A DNA stretch of 64,000 nt from JABJGO01 sp963921245 (GCA_963921245.4 CAWUEY030000001.1:2723329-2787328), one strand, 5' to 3'. Shown: positions 25,810 to 35,761, numbered from the stretch's first letter. The notes: generated by a model not told the origin, from the sequence alone. Translations and numbers: made by a program.

Positions 25810-27138
25810 ATGCGCGTTTTGATTCTGGGTACATTGGGTGGCCAAATCGGGGCCGCCAGTCAAATAGCCATGTCACGTGGTGCTCAGGTGTCGCATGTCT
25901 ACTCAATTGACGAGGGGCTCGATGCTTTGCGGTCCGGAAATGGTGCTGACCTGATCATGGCAGATGTGATGTTGAATGTCGCCGATCTTGTCGAGCGTCT
26001 GGAGTCTGAACGAATGAACGTACCGGTCGTCGCCTGTGGTGTCGGTAGTGATTCCCAGGCCGCCGTCCGCGCCATTAAAGCCGGTGCGAAGGAGTATGTA
26101 CCTTTACCGCCCGATGCGGAGCTCATCGCGGCTGTTCTGACGGCCGTTGCAGAGGAAGAGTATGACATCGTCCACAAAGACCCTAAAATGGCTGATGTCA
26201 TCAAAATGGCGGAACAGGTGGCGCCCAGCGAAGCCAGTATTCTGATTACCGGCCCTTCCGGCACAGGTAAGGAAGTCTTAGCCAGACATATTCACGCAAA
26301 AAGCCGCCGAAACGACAAACGGTTTGTGGCTGTAAACTGCGCAGCAATCCCTGAGAACCTACTGGAAAGTGAACTGTTCGGCCACGAGAAAGGGGCTTTC
26401 ACAGGTGCCGTGGCCCGGAGAATCGGTAAATTTGAGGAAGCCACGGGCGGCACTCTGCTATTGGACGAAATCAGCGAGATGGACCCGAAACTCCAGGCCA
26501 AGCTACTCAGAGCGGTACAGGAGCGGGAGATCGACCGAATTGGTTCAAACAAGCCGGTCAAGGTTGACGTCCGTATCCTTGCAACCTCAAACCGAAAAAT
26601 GGAGGAGGAAGTCGCAAAGGGTAACTTCCGCGAAGATCTGTTTTTTCGACTGAATGTACTTAACCTGCGACTTCCGCCGCTTGCAGAGCGCCCCGACGAT
26701 ATTTCCGTTCTTGCCGATTTTTTCATCGAAAAATATGCCGCTGCCAACGGTGTGGAAGCCCGACCTCTATCTAGGGAGTCAGATCAACTACTTCGAGATC
26801 ATTCCTGGCCTGGCAATGTTAGAGAGCTTGAAAACACTATTCACCGCGCCGTGCTGTTAACCACGGAAAATGAAATCTCACCTGATGCAATCCTATTGCA
26901 CGCGGGGAATGGGCGAGATGCTGGGCCATCAGATGAGTCCGGCGCGTCTGGGGGGTCACTGGTCGGTAAAACGGTTGCAGACGTTGAGCGACAACTGATC
27001 ATCGACACTCTGCATCATTGTCTCGGCAACCGAACCCACGCAGCGAATATTCTCGGTATTTCCATCCGAACGCTGCGAAACAAGCTGAAACTCTACAACG
27101 AGCAGGGTGTTTCCGTACCCTCTCCTGGTGATGAGTAA
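25810..27138 (+). CDS. flbD: Sigma-54-dependent flagellar regulator FlbD
   Basis: A 442-residue NtrC-family activator. Residues 1-115 are a receiver-like domain lacking the N-terminal acidic pair (it begins MRVLILGTLGGQ), as in Caulobacter FlbD, so phosphorylation may not be the main signal. The AAA+ domain (about 120-360) has Walker A GPSGTGKE, the sigma-54 contact loop GAFTGA, and LDEISEMD as Walker B. A Fis-type helix-turn-helix closes the protein (NRTHAANILGISIRTLRNKL, about 405-424). It should activate late flagellar promoters such as that before fliK. It lies between the MotA remnant and flhA. Confidence 0.93.
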   Translation: MRVLILGTLGGQIGAASQIAMSRGAQVSHVYSIDEGLDALRSGNGADLIMADVMLNVADLVERLESERMNVPVVACGVGSDSQAAVRAIKAGAKEYVPLPPDAELIAAVLTAVAEEEYDIVHKDPKMADVIKMAEQVAPSEASILITGPSGTGKEVLARHIHAKSRRNDKRFVAVNCAAIPENLLESELFGHEKGAFTGAVARRIGKFEEATGGTLLLDEISEMDPKLQAKLLRAVQEREIDRIGSNKPVKVDVRILATSNRKMEEEVAKGNFREDLFFRLNVLNLRLPPLAERPDDISVLADFFIEKYAAANGVEARPLSRESDQLLRDHSWPGNVRELENTIHRAVLLTTENEISPDAILLHAGNGRDAGPSDESGASGGSLVGKTVADVERQLIIDTLHHCLGNRTHAANILGISIRTLRNKLKLYNEQGVSVPSPGDE

Positions 27139-27175
27139 CCCTTTTATCGCGTTGTAGGTTAGGATCAGGACAAAC

Positions 27176-29353
27176 ATGGCCGAAGCAATTCCCGACCCGG
27201 GCATACCTGATACAGATGCTGTCGAAGAAGTTGTCGACGCTGCTCCCGGCAATGATTTCTTCAGCGAGGCTGCCGGTAAGGCCTCAATGCGTATTTTCAA
27301 CACGCTGCGCCGGGGCGATATTGCGCTGGCCCTTGGTGTTGTTCTTATCCTGGTCATTCTCATCCTTCCCATGCCCAAGTGGATGCTTGATGTGGCATTG
27401 GCGTTTTCCATCACTTTTTCCGTCTTGATCCTCATGACCGCGCTGTTCATCGATGAACCCCTTGAATTCAGCGCGTTTCCTACTGTTCTGTTATTAGCGA
27501 CGATGATTCGTCTGGCCCTTAATTTGGCCTCAACGCGACTGATATTGGCAGACGGACACACAGGAAAGGATGCCGCGGGTCAGGTGATCGAAGCCTTTGG
27601 CGGTTTTGTTATGAGTGGGAATTTCGTGATTGGTATTATCGTGTTTTCCATTTTGGTGATTGTAAACTTTATCGTGATCACCAAGGGCTCCGGTCGTATC
27701 GCTGAGGTATCAGCCCGCTTTACCCTTGATGCCATGCCCGGTAAGCAAATGGCTGTCGATGCTGACTTGTCATCCGGCCTCATCGATGAAGATGAAGCTC
27801 GAACCCGGCGACGGACATTGGAAGACGAGAGTACGTTTTTCGGGGCAATGGATGGTGCGGCCAAGTTCGTTCGTGGTGATGCCGTTGCAGGTCTGTTGAT
27901 TACGTTCATCAATGTTATTGGCGGTATGATCATTGGTGTTGCACAACAAGACCTGTCATTTAGCGATGCAGCGGACACCTACGTTAGTCTGACCGTTGGT
28001 GATGGGCTCGTCACTCAAATTCCGGCTCTGATCGTATCTACGGCGGCCGGTATGGTTGTCACCAAAGCCGGTATTTCCGGGAAAACCGAGAAGGCCCTGT
28101 TCAAACAGCTTGGCGGCCAGCCGAAAGCCATGGGGCTTGTTTCGTTCCTTACAGCGGCCCTTGCCTTTTTGCCCGGCATCCCGGCTTTACCATTTATTAT
28201 TCTGTCGCTGATTACCGGTGGTATCGCGATATACATCAATCACGAAAACGACAAGATTGCGGAGCAACGCCGCGAGCTTGAGGTCGCGGCAGAAGAAGCA
28301 GCGCCGCCGGTTGTCGAAGAGCCTATCTCCGCTACCCTTAAAATCGATTATCTTCGTCTGGAACTGGGATATGGATTGCTGCCCCTTATCAACACGCCAC
28401 GTGACGGTCAACGATTGACGGATCAGGTGAAAGCATTGCGACGGCAATTGGCTGTAGATGTGGGTTTTGTCATGCCCAGTGTCCGCATTCAGGACAACAT
28501 GCAGTTGCCCGCAAACTCCTATGTCGTGAGGGTCAAAGAGATTGAAGCCGGCGGTGGTGACCTGCGTCCCAACCAGATGCTGGTCATGGACCCGAGAGGC
28601 GAAGAAATTACTCTTTCCGGAGAGAAGACAACAGAACCGACGTTTGGCTTGCCCGCCATGTGGATTGAAGAAGCCAACCGTGAGGAAGCCCTCTTCCGCG
28701 GATACACCGTTGTTGATCCGGCGACGGTCATAACAACCCACATTACAGAAATCATCAAAGACAATATGGCTGAGTTACTGTCTTATGCGGAAACACAGAA
28801 ACTTCTTGATGATCTTGAGAAAGAGCACCAAAAGCTTATCGGTGATCTCGTGCCCAATCAGATTACCGTTGGAGGCGTTCAACGGACTCTACAGAACTTG
28901 TTGAGTGAACGTGTTTCCATCCGTGATCTTCCAACCATACTTGAAGCCATCTCGGAAGCCTGTAGCCAAACCCGCAATGTGTTGCTGATTACAGAGCATG
29001 TTCGAGGCAGGCTTTCCCGGCAGATCAGCGATATGAACGAAAACGCCGAGGGCGTTATTCCGATTGTTACATTAACGCCCAATTGGGAACAGGTTTTTGC
29101 CGAATCCCTTGTCGGTCAGGGGGAGGAACGGCAGCTTTCACTGGCTCCCAGCGCCCTTCAGGAATTCATCAATGCGCTTCGTTCGACATTCGAACGGCAG
29201 GCAATGATGGGGGAAACGCCTGTCCTCCTGACAAGCCCCGGGATTCGACCTTATGTCCGGTCAATTATTGAACGGTTCCGTCCACTGACTGTTGTTTTGT
29301 CCCAGAATGAGGTCCATCCAAAAGCGCGGATTAAAACGGTTGGGCAGATTTAG
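27176..29353 (+). CDS. flhA: Flagellar export gate protein FlhA
   Basis: A 725-residue inner-membrane export gate. An N-terminal soluble lead (1-50) precedes eight predicted membrane helices to about residue 360; the FHIPEP-family loop between helices 4 and 5 (ISARFTLDAMPGKQMAVDAD type sequence at about 180-200) is intact. The C-terminal cytoplasmic domain (about 375-725) has LELGYGLLPLI and the SQNEVHPKARIKTVGQI ending. 37 bp after flbD. Length and motifs are normal. Confidence 0.95.
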   Translation: MAEAIPDPGIPDTDAVEEVVDAAPGNDFFSEAAGKASMRIFNTLRRGDIALALGVVLILVILILPMPKWMLDVALAFSITFSVLILMTALFIDEPLEFSAFPTVLLLATMIRLALNLASTRLILADGHTGKDAAGQVIEAFGGFVMSGNFVIGIIVFSILVIVNFIVITKGSGRIAEVSARFTLDAMPGKQMAVDADLSSGLIDEDEARTRRRTLEDESTFFGAMDGAAKFVRGDAVAGLLITFINVIGGMIIGVAQQDLSFSDAADTYVSLTVGDGLVTQIPALIVSTAAGMVVTKAGISGKTEKALFKQLGGQPKAMGLVSFLTAALAFLPGIPALPFIILSLITGGIAIYINHENDKIAEQRRELEVAAEEAAPPVVEEPISATLKIDYLRLELGYGLLPLINTPRDGQRLTDQVKALRRQLAVDVGFVMPSVRIQDNMQLPANSYVVRVKEIEAGGGDLRPNQMLVMDPRGEEITLSGEKTTEPTFGLPAMWIEEANREEALFRGYTVVDPATVITTHITEIIKDNMAELLSYAETQKLLDDLEKEHQKLIGDLVPNQITVGGVQRTLQNLLSERVSIRDLPTILEAISEACSQTRNVLLITEHVRGRLSRQISDMNENAEGVIPIVTLTPNWEQVFAESLVGQGEERQLSLAPSALQEFINALRSTFERQAMMGETPVLLTSPGIRPYVRSIIERFRPLTVVLSQNEVHPKARIKTVGQI

Positions 29354-29405
29354 GGAATTCATTGCGCATCCGTTCGCAACGATTTAGGGAAGGACTGCGA
29401 AACTT

Positions 29406-29805
29406 ATGCGCCTGAAAACCTACACCGCCCTCATTCACCCACCGATTATGACGACTGGCAACCTCGTTGGGAACAGAGTTCTCACCAACCACCTTTGCCG
29501 GTTCACCTGATGCAACTTTTCAGCTTTTCTCCATCATTTTGGACGTCGAACTCTGTTTCACTTCCACAGCTTCCGAACTACCGAGGAAAATTCAGAAACG
29601 CCGGGGTTTTGATCAGATTTTCATCGATACTGCGGGCGTGAAGCCCTACAGTGATGCTGACATGGAATAATTGACAGAAATCATCCAGGCCGCCCGCGCA
29701 GAACCGGTTTGTCTACTTTAAAATTCGAGGGTGCTTGCCCGGTTAATCGAGCCATTGCCCGAAGAGTTACGAAAAACAATGAACAAGGCGATGAACAGCA
29801 GGTGA
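29406..29805 (+). pseudogene. flhF: flhF remnant (SRP-type GTPase), internally deleted with a nonsense codon
   Basis: Between flhA and flhG, the normal place of flhF. ATG at 29406 begins MRLKTYTA, the FlhF N-terminal signature. After a stretch without match, FDQIFIDTAGVKPYSDADME (about 29606-29667) is the GTPase G3/DTAG region; it then hits TAA at 29668-29670 and resumes in the same frame with LTEIIQAARAEPV, so a sense codon was mutated to stop. The last 30 codons are also recognisable only in pieces. A full FlhF has 350-450 residues; here 400 bp remain, and the P-loop is gone. FlhF normally sets polar flagellum position. Confidence 0.75.
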
Positions 29806-29809
29806 GCTC

Positions 29810-30610
29810 ATGATCCAACAATCACCAACAAACCCTGTTACGGAGTCACGTTCCAACGGACGAAACATGGTCGCAATTGCTTCCGGAAAGGGTGGCGTTG
29901 GCAAAACGTGGTTTACAATAACCTTGGCGCATACATTGTCCCGAAAAGGCAGGAGAGTTTTGGTTTTTGATGGCGATCTGGGCCTTGCCAACCTGGATAT
30001 TCAACTGGGTTTGATGCCAAAACACGATCTCGGCAGTGTTGTCGCCGGTAAAATGACAATGAGTCAGGCAATTACCTACTATGAACAGGGGAGTTTTGAC
30101 GTCATTGCTGGCCGATCAGGAACCGGATCGCTTTCCAGTTTGCCGCCCAGTCGTCTACGTATGATAGCGGATGACCTCGCCCAGGTCGCGAGAAACTACG
30201 ATATGGTTCTTCTTGATCTCGGCGCGGGCATTGAACGCACAGTGCGTCATCTAGCGACATATGCCGCGAAATGCATTGTAGTTCTTACCGATGAACCCAC
30301 ATCTCTCACTGATGCCTACGCGTTCATTAAGGTTACCCGTACGGAACAACCGGAAACGAACATTCAGGTGGTCACCAATATAGTAAATTCCGCCACGGAA
30401 GGAGAGCGGACCTACAACACCCTTAGTAAGGCCTGTCAGGGGTTTCTGGGCTACACGCCGCCCCTTTTGGGAATCGTCCGCCGGGACGAGAAAGTTAGGG
30501 ATGCAATCAGGAAGCAGGTGTCGCTCCTCAACTATTCTCCGGGTTGTGAAGCTGCCACCGATGTTGAAGCTATTGTTTCAAAATTTCTGAGGGAAGTTGA
30601 GCAAAGTTAA
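29810..30610 (+). CDS. flhG: MinD/ParA-type ATPase FlhG (flagellar number control)
   Basis: A 266-residue SIMIBI ATPase with the deviant Walker A GKGGVGKT (about 28-35), FDGDLGLANLDIQLG as the switch I region and VLLDLGAG as switch II. FlhG normally works with FlhF to limit flagellar number and place the MS ring. Since flhF just upstream is broken, FlhG here acts alone or has another role. It follows the flhF relic by 4 bp, so translation was probably once coupled. Confidence 0.9.
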   Translation: MIQQSPTNPVTESRSNGRNMVAIASGKGGVGKTWFTITLAHTLSRKGRRVLVFDGDLGLANLDIQLGLMPKHDLGSVVAGKMTMSQAITYYEQGSFDVIAGRSGTGSLSSLPPSRLRMIADDLAQVARNYDMVLLDLGAGIERTVRHLATYAAKCIVVLTDEPTSLTDAYAFIKVTRTEQPETNIQVVTNIVNSATEGERTYNTLSKACQGFLGYTPPLLGIVRRDEKVRDAIRKQVSLLNYSPGCEAATDVEAIVSKFLREVEQS

Positions 30611-30636
30611 CTATACTTAGCATTGATCATTCAAAA

Positions 30637-32418
30637 ATGAGTACAATTCAACCCCCACCTGGTTCGACAATTGTTGCCCCCGCACTAAGAGCGGCTCAGG
30701 TGGCAGTTGTGTCAGTTCTCAATCCCACGCCTGACCTGATCAGGTTAGCCCCGAACACCACAATCAACGCAGAAGTCCTAGCATCTGTTCAAGGAGGGAG
30801 GAGTGACGTTCAAACGCCGCTCGGACGTTTTGAGGTTCAGTCGCCGACGCCACTTGAACCCGGGCAATCATTGGTACTTCAGGCACTAACACGTTCACGT
30901 TTATCAGGCACCAATTTGCTTCTGCAAGTTGTAACCATCGACGGGGTTCCTCCTCAAAATACAGGCACAACACAGAAACCCGCCAAATTCGTCGGCATGA
31001 TTCCAGACGGGCTCCCTCCTCAAAATACAGGCACACCACAGAATACTGTGACCACTGCTGCAACAAATCTGATCGCAAGCCCGCCTGAGGCCGCCGCCAC
31101 TCAGAAAAACGCACTTCATCCCCAAAGCAGCATCCCTCCCTCATCCACTGTTTCCTTATCGGTCGGGTCCAAAGTTTCCGCGACTATTCTTACCCTAACG
31201 CCTACATTTTCACTTTCCCCTGGCCAAATAACCAGCCTGCAAAACCATACATCCGGTACTCTAAACCAAGGTGTGATCGACGCAGGCGGGCAACGTCCTA
31301 ACCTTTCCCCTATCACTCAACAACGTAACGTGTTGAGTCCATCAACTGGTCAAGGACAGCAAACGTCATCTCAGCCGCCCGCGCCCACGTCAATCAATCC
31401 TGTTGGTCCAGTTTTGCTTCGACATGCTCCTGGCGAGGAGTTTCAGGTTACCATCCAGTCCATATCTCCACCGACACCGGGCCGGGCAACGGTCTCCAGC
31501 ACCATCCAACCGCAGCCTTTTCTACCCGGATTAACACTCACCGGCACCGCAATTGCACAGCCCCACGTGTCAGGTGTTACACTCAGCCTGCCCGGCACAA
31601 CGATCAGGATCCCGTCACAGTCGCCAGTTCCTGCAGGCACCGAGATTGTTGTAAAGGTCGAGAGCTTCCCGCAACCGCCTTCGTCTCCCACAATCGCTCT
31701 GAGTCCGAATTTACGAGAGGGTATGGTATTCAACCAGCAATGGCCCGGGCTCGAAGAGAGTTATGAAACGCTCAAGGAAATTGCCCCTGCTGTGGCACAA
31801 CAACTTGCCGATCGTATCCTACCACAACCCAACGCCAGACTTACGTCGACGGCTCTGTTTTTTTTGAGTGCCCTTCGTGGAGGGGATATTCGGAGCTGGA
31901 TTGGCGAACATGCCATCAAAATTCTCGGAAAATTGAAACCGGATCTACTTCGACAGCTCACCGGCGAGTTTCGTGTACTTGGCGGCATGGATGAAGAAGG
32001 TGCTATTGCAACAAGGACGGCGGATTGGCGCGCAACGTTGTTGCCAATGCTCACAGGCGACAGTATCGAGCACATCCGTCTTTATACGAGATACTTTGAA
32101 GATCAAACTCGCGCCGAAGGGAAGGACGGCGAAACCCCATCAGATAGCCGTTTCCTGATTGATGTTACGTTGAGCAACATTGGAAGAATTCAATTGGATG
32201 GGATGGTTGGCAAACAGGAGAAACGGCTCGATATGATTATCAGAACCTCACAACCGCTACCTAAAAAGGTTCGTTCTGACATGATGGATATCTTCGAATC
32301 AGCGAATGACATTGTTGGCTTAAATGGAGCGATGACGTTTCAAGCGGCCCCGGACGTGTTTGTTGAGTTTTCACCTGAAACCAGCCAGAGTCCGGACCGT
32401 TCCGGGGTTATCGTATGA
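30637..32418 (+). CDS. Proline-rich flagellar-locus protein with FliK-like C-terminus
   Basis: A 593-residue protein of uncertain function. The first 340 residues are proline, threonine, serine and glutamine-rich with at least one duplicated segment (LPPQNTGTPQN-type, DNA copies near 30948 and 31011). The last 230 residues are folded-looking, with helices (EIAPAVAQQLADRIL) and a RFLIDVTLSNIGRIQLDG segment that resembles the beta-hairpin of the FliK/Flg_hook domain. It may be a second length-control or secreted flagellar factor. It lies 26 bp after flhG in the same direction. No signal peptide or membrane segment seen. Confidence 0.6.
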   Translation: MSTIQPPPGSTIVAPALRAAQVAVVSVLNPTPDLIRLAPNTTINAEVLASVQGGRSDVQTPLGRFEVQSPTPLEPGQSLVLQALTRSRLSGTNLLLQVVTIDGVPPQNTGTTQKPAKFVGMIPDGLPPQNTGTPQNTVTTAATNLIASPPEAAATQKNALHPQSSIPPSSTVSLSVGSKVSATILTLTPTFSLSPGQITSLQNHTSGTLNQGVIDAGGQRPNLSPITQQRNVLSPSTGQGQQTSSQPPAPTSINPVGPVLLRHAPGEEFQVTIQSISPPTPGRATVSSTIQPQPFLPGLTLTGTAIAQPHVSGVTLSLPGTTIRIPSQSPVPAGTEIVVKVESFPQPPSSPTIALSPNLREGMVFNQQWPGLEESYETLKEIAPAVAQQLADRILPQPNARLTSTALFFLSALRGGDIRSWIGEHAIKILGKLKPDLLRQLTGEFRVLGGMDEEGAIATRTADWRATLLPMLTGDSIEHIRLYTRYFEDQTRAEGKDGETPSDSRFLIDVTLSNIGRIQLDGMVGKQEKRLDMIIRTSQPLPKKVRSDMMDIFESANDIVGLNGAMTFQAAPDVFVEFSPETSQSPDRSGVIV

Positions 32419-32421
32419 CAG

Positions 32422-32594
32422 CCTTTGATCATCTGAGCGAGAGAGCACCAGTGCCCGCAGGGAAATCCTGAAACTGACCAGAAACCCAAAGCCACAGGCT
32501 GAATACATATTTGTTCTGAGTGGTATTATCCACCATGATGGGCAACCAGGATGGGACAATCAAGATATGCTCGCTCGTCTCAATAGTTTCTAAC
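32422..32594 (+). pseudogene. Possible small gene broken by a frameshift
   Basis: ATG at 32422 gives MTAFDHLSERAPVPAGKS and a stop. One frame over, the text ERESTSARREILKLTRNPKP then QAEYIFVLSGIIHHDGQPGW and DNQDMLARLNSF runs to a TAA at 32592-32594 and looks strongly protein-like. A single-base shift near 32447 would join them into a protein of about 57 residues. No family recognised. Confidence 0.35.
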
Positions 32595-32613
32595 ACGTTG
32601 TTGTTTCATCAAA

Positions 32614-33834
32614 ATGGATATCACAACCCAACCTTCTGCTGTCGGTATGTGTCCGGAGCGATTGAATTCGATCCGAACGTGGGCGCGACACTACATTGAT
32701 CAGGGAAAGTTGCCCTGCTGTATAACCGCCATTATGCGTCGGGGAGAGATGGTATTTGTCGACGCGCAGGGATACAGCAGCGTTGAAGATTCCACCCCTG
32801 TTTCCATGGATACCCTGTTTCGTATTTTCTCCATGACAAAACCCATAACAACCGTCGGCGCGATGATCCTTTACGAGAGCGCGCTGTTTCAACTGGATGA
32901 TCCTGTTTCAGAATACCTCCCAGCACTAAAAGATATGTCGGTATTGGTCTCTGGCAATGGCGATGATCATATTGTTGAACCTGCCAACACACCGATAACA
33001 ATCAAGCATTTGATGACGCACACCGCCGGGTTCACATACGCGTTCCTGGATTCAGAGTCACCACTCAATGAACAGTACATATCGAAGGACCTCGATTACA
33101 ATTCGCAGGGTGCGCCTCTTTCCGAATGGATAGAGGACGTTGCTGCAACACCGTTATCCTTTCATCCCGGCTCACGTTGGAAATACAGCATTGCAACTGA
33201 TGTGCTTGGGCACCTCATTGAAGTGATCGCCGGCCAACCGCTCGACGTTTTCCTCAAAGACCACGTGCTTGATCCGCTTGAGATGTCGGAAACTTCATTC
33301 TCCGTCCCTGACTCCTTGTCAGATCGTTTTGCCTCTCTCTATAAATACAAAACGGGCGATAGGTTTTCATTGTTGGAGAGCAAACAGGATTCTCAATTTC
33401 GCGGAGAGATTAAGCGCTTTCAGGGTGGCGGCGGCCTTGTATCCACAGCTTCCGATTTTCTTCGTTTTCAACAGATGATGCTGAATAAGGGATCGTTAGA
33501 TGGTAACCGTGTTTTAGGTCGCAAAACGGTTGAATTCATGACGCAGAATCATCTCGACGGTGATCTCGCCAGTATGGGACAACCGAAATTCGGTGAGGTA
33601 AGTTTTAACGGCATTGGGTTTGGCCTCGGGGTTGCTGTCGTAATCGATCCTCCAAAAACCGACCTGCTTTCCTCCAGGGGAGAATACAATTGGGGTGGGG
33701 CCGCGAGTACAGCGTTCTGGAACGACCCGGCCGAGGAGTTAGCTGTGGTCTTCCTGACCCAGCTCTATCCATCGGATACCTATCCAATCAGAAGAGAACT
33801 GAGAGTTTTAGTGAACCAGGCAATTGTCGATTGA
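32614..33834 (+). CDS. Serine hydrolase of the beta-lactamase/esterase family
   Basis: A 406-residue class C beta-lactamase-fold protein. FRIFSMTKPITT (about 69-80) carries the catalytic Ser-x-x-Lys (SMTK). The usual YxN motif appears as KYSIATDVLG (about 190-199), with Tyr kept but Asn replaced. QGGGGLVSTASDFLRF near residue 270 and the C-terminal GGAASTAFW (about 366-374) are further family marks. Such proteins act mostly as esterases or D-aminopeptidases; antibiotic hydrolysis is not implied. No clear signal peptide. It sits between flagellar genes but is probably not flagellar. Confidence 0.8.
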   Translation: MDITTQPSAVGMCPERLNSIRTWARHYIDQGKLPCCITAIMRRGEMVFVDAQGYSSVEDSTPVSMDTLFRIFSMTKPITTVGAMILYESALFQLDDPVSEYLPALKDMSVLVSGNGDDHIVEPANTPITIKHLMTHTAGFTYAFLDSESPLNEQYISKDLDYNSQGAPLSEWIEDVAATPLSFHPGSRWKYSIATDVLGHLIEVIAGQPLDVFLKDHVLDPLEMSETSFSVPDSLSDRFASLYKYKTGDRFSLLESKQDSQFRGEIKRFQGGGGLVSTASDFLRFQQMMLNKGSLDGNRVLGRKTVEFMTQNHLDGDLASMGQPKFGEVSFNGIGFGLGVAVVIDPPKTDLLSSRGEYNWGGAASTAFWNDPAEELAVVFLTQLYPSDTYPIRRELRVLVNQAIVD

Positions 33835-33842
33835 GGATAGAG

Positions 33843-34268
33843 CTATCCGGCTTTGTTGCGCCGAAACATCTGCAGGCCGACCTCATCAAGTTCTATCCGT
33901 TCGCGGCGGGCTATTTCTTCGGCCGCCTTGCGATCACGGATTTCCTGAGCGACCTCATATTTTTTGAGTTCTATGAACGACAGCCGAAGATTCTCTCTGG
34001 CCTCACCCACGGCCAACTCCATTTCTGCGATTGATTGTTTGATTTTCTCTCGACGATCAATAACAACTTCCGCGTAGGCACCATAGAGATGCCCCGCTTC
34101 TTCAGGATGATCCTTCGCGGTCTTCTGCTCCCTGCATAGTTCGTCTTCCAGGGCCTGAGCCTGGGCCTCAAGATTGTTCAGCAATCGAAGAAGTTCACCG
34201 AGTTTCCTCCGTTTCTCATCAACATCAAACTCATGAATTTGAATGAGATTGTGAAGGTCTCTAGCCAT
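33843..34268 (-). CDS. fliJ: Flagellar export chaperone FliJ
   Basis: A 141-residue almost fully helical coiled-coil protein, as expected for FliJ, which fits into the FliI hexamer like the gamma subunit of F1-ATPase and escorts chaperones. The heptad pattern runs from about residue 10 to 125. It follows fliI by 33 bp, the standard fliI-fliJ order. It converges with the hydrolase gene with 8 bp between. Confidence 0.85.
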   Translation of the reverse strand: MARDLHNLIQIHEFDVDEKRRKLGELLRLLNNLEAQAQALEDELCREQKTAKDHPEEAGHLYGAYAEVVIDRREKIKQSIAEMELAVGEARENLRLSFIELKKYEVAQEIRDRKAAEEIARRERIELDEVGLQMFRRNKAG

Positions 34269-34301
34269 TTTTTTTACCTAATTCCCAACTTCTCTCAGTC
34301 A

Positions 34302-35723
34302 TTACGCAGTTGCCTGGGCTTGTAATGTTGTATCGATTGCCGCAGACGGATCACCGGATTCTTCCGGTGTATTTTCTTCAGTCAAGGCTTCAGGCATGCT
34401 GATCCCCAATATCTTTGATAATGCTTCATACCCCTGTTCCAATGTTGAGACCTCATCTATTCCCTGAGACAAAAATTCTTCCAACATCGGATAATAGTGG
34501 ATTGCCTCATCAATCGCGGGGTCGCTGCCACGACGATACGCCCCCAAACGAATGAGTTCTTCCATATCCTCGTATGTCGACAAAAGCATTCTCGCCCGCT
34601 GCACCAGTTCGTTCTCGTTATCGGAATTGCATCTCGGCATGGTACGGGAAACACTTTTATTCACGTTGATGGCGGGATATCGACCTCGTTCCGCGATTGC
34701 TCGATCAAGAACCACATGGCCATCCAGAATACCTCGCACGGCATCGGCAACCGGTTCGTTGTGGTCATCTCCTTCGACCAAAACGGTGAACAAACCTGTA
34801 ATACTCCCCTCGTCATCCACGCCGGGTCCCGCGCGTTCCAGAAGCCTAGGTAGCTCACCAAACACCGACGGTGTATAACCTTTTGTTGCTGGCGGCTCAC
34901 CAGTAGATAATCCTATTTCCCGCTGGGCCATTGCGAACCGTGTAACACTATCCATCAAACACAGCACATGGTTCTTCTGATCCCTGAAGTATTCGGCCAC
35001 AGCCAAAGTCAGATATGCCGCCTGACGGCGAACCAACGGCGTTTCGTCCGATGTCGCAACGACGATCACGCTTCGCGCCAAACCCGCCTCACCCAGATCA
35101 TCTTCGATAAATTCGCGGGCTTCCCTCCCACGTTCGCCAATCAATCCAATTACGTTGACCTCAGCAGTAGTACTTCGAGCCATCATTGAAAGAACGGAAG
35201 ATTTACCGACACCCGATCCGGCAAAAATCCCCATGCGTTGCCCGCGGCAAACTGTCAGGAACGTGTTGAGTGCCCGCACGCCAACATCCATTTTACCACC
35301 TATCCGGCTACGAGTATGTGCCGGCAGTGGTTGATTGTGGATCAGGTACGGTCTTGTTCCATTCCCGATAGGGCCTTTACCGTCAACGGGCTCTCCAAAC
35401 GCATTCACCACACGCCCGAGCCATGTTCCATCGGGGTAAATTGCCGGAGCAGTCGTGCTAATTTCGACCTGACAACCGAGCCCCACACCATCAAGTGATC
35501 CAAAGGGCATGGCGAGAGCTTTACCGTCTTTGAAACCCACCGCTTCGCAGAGCACCTGGTTTCCACCCCGGCCCATAATACGGCAGTAATCGCCAACAGA
35601 AAAATTGCCTTCAACGCCCCCGATCTCGACCAGCATTCCCAGAATCTGGGTGACATGACCATATACCCGATAATCGGGAATTCGGGCAATTTGATTGATG
35701 ATTGTGCTGCCTACAACGCTCAA
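34302..35723 (-). CDS. fliI: Flagellum-specific ATPase FliI
   Basis: A 473-residue F1-beta-like ATPase that powers early steps of flagellar export. Walker A is GIFAGSGVGKSSVLS (about residues 168-182), followed by GERGREAREF; CLMDSVTRFAMAQREIGL is the Walker B/family signature. Length normal, with a short Ala/Thr/Gln tail. Divergent from ctrA across a 251-bp region that holds four GANTC sites; a CtrA-controlled promoter for fliI would fit but no canonical site is seen. Confidence 0.95.
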   Translation of the reverse strand: MSVVGSTIINQIARIPDYRVYGHVTQILGMLVEIGGVEGNFSVGDYCRIMGRGGNQVLCEAVGFKDGKALAMPFGSLDGVGLGCQVEISTTAPAIYPDGTWLGRVVNAFGEPVDGKGPIGNGTRPYLIHNQPLPAHTRSRIGGKMDVGVRALNTFLTVCRGQRMGIFAGSGVGKSSVLSMMARSTTAEVNVIGLIGERGREAREFIEDDLGEAGLARSVIVVATSDETPLVRRQAAYLTLAVAEYFRDQKNHVLCLMDSVTRFAMAQREIGLSTGEPPATKGYTPSVFGELPRLLERAGPGVDDEGSITGLFTVLVEGDDHNEPVADAVRGILDGHVVLDRAIAERGRYPAINVNKSVSRTMPRCNSDNENELVQRARMLLSTYEDMEELIRLGAYRRGSDPAIDEAIHYYPMLEEFLSQGIDEVSTLEQGYEALSKILGISMPEALTEENTPEESGDPSAAIDTTLQAQATA

Positions 35724-35761
35724 GAAAAAATCCCCGCCCTACATGTCAAAACCATGGTTGC

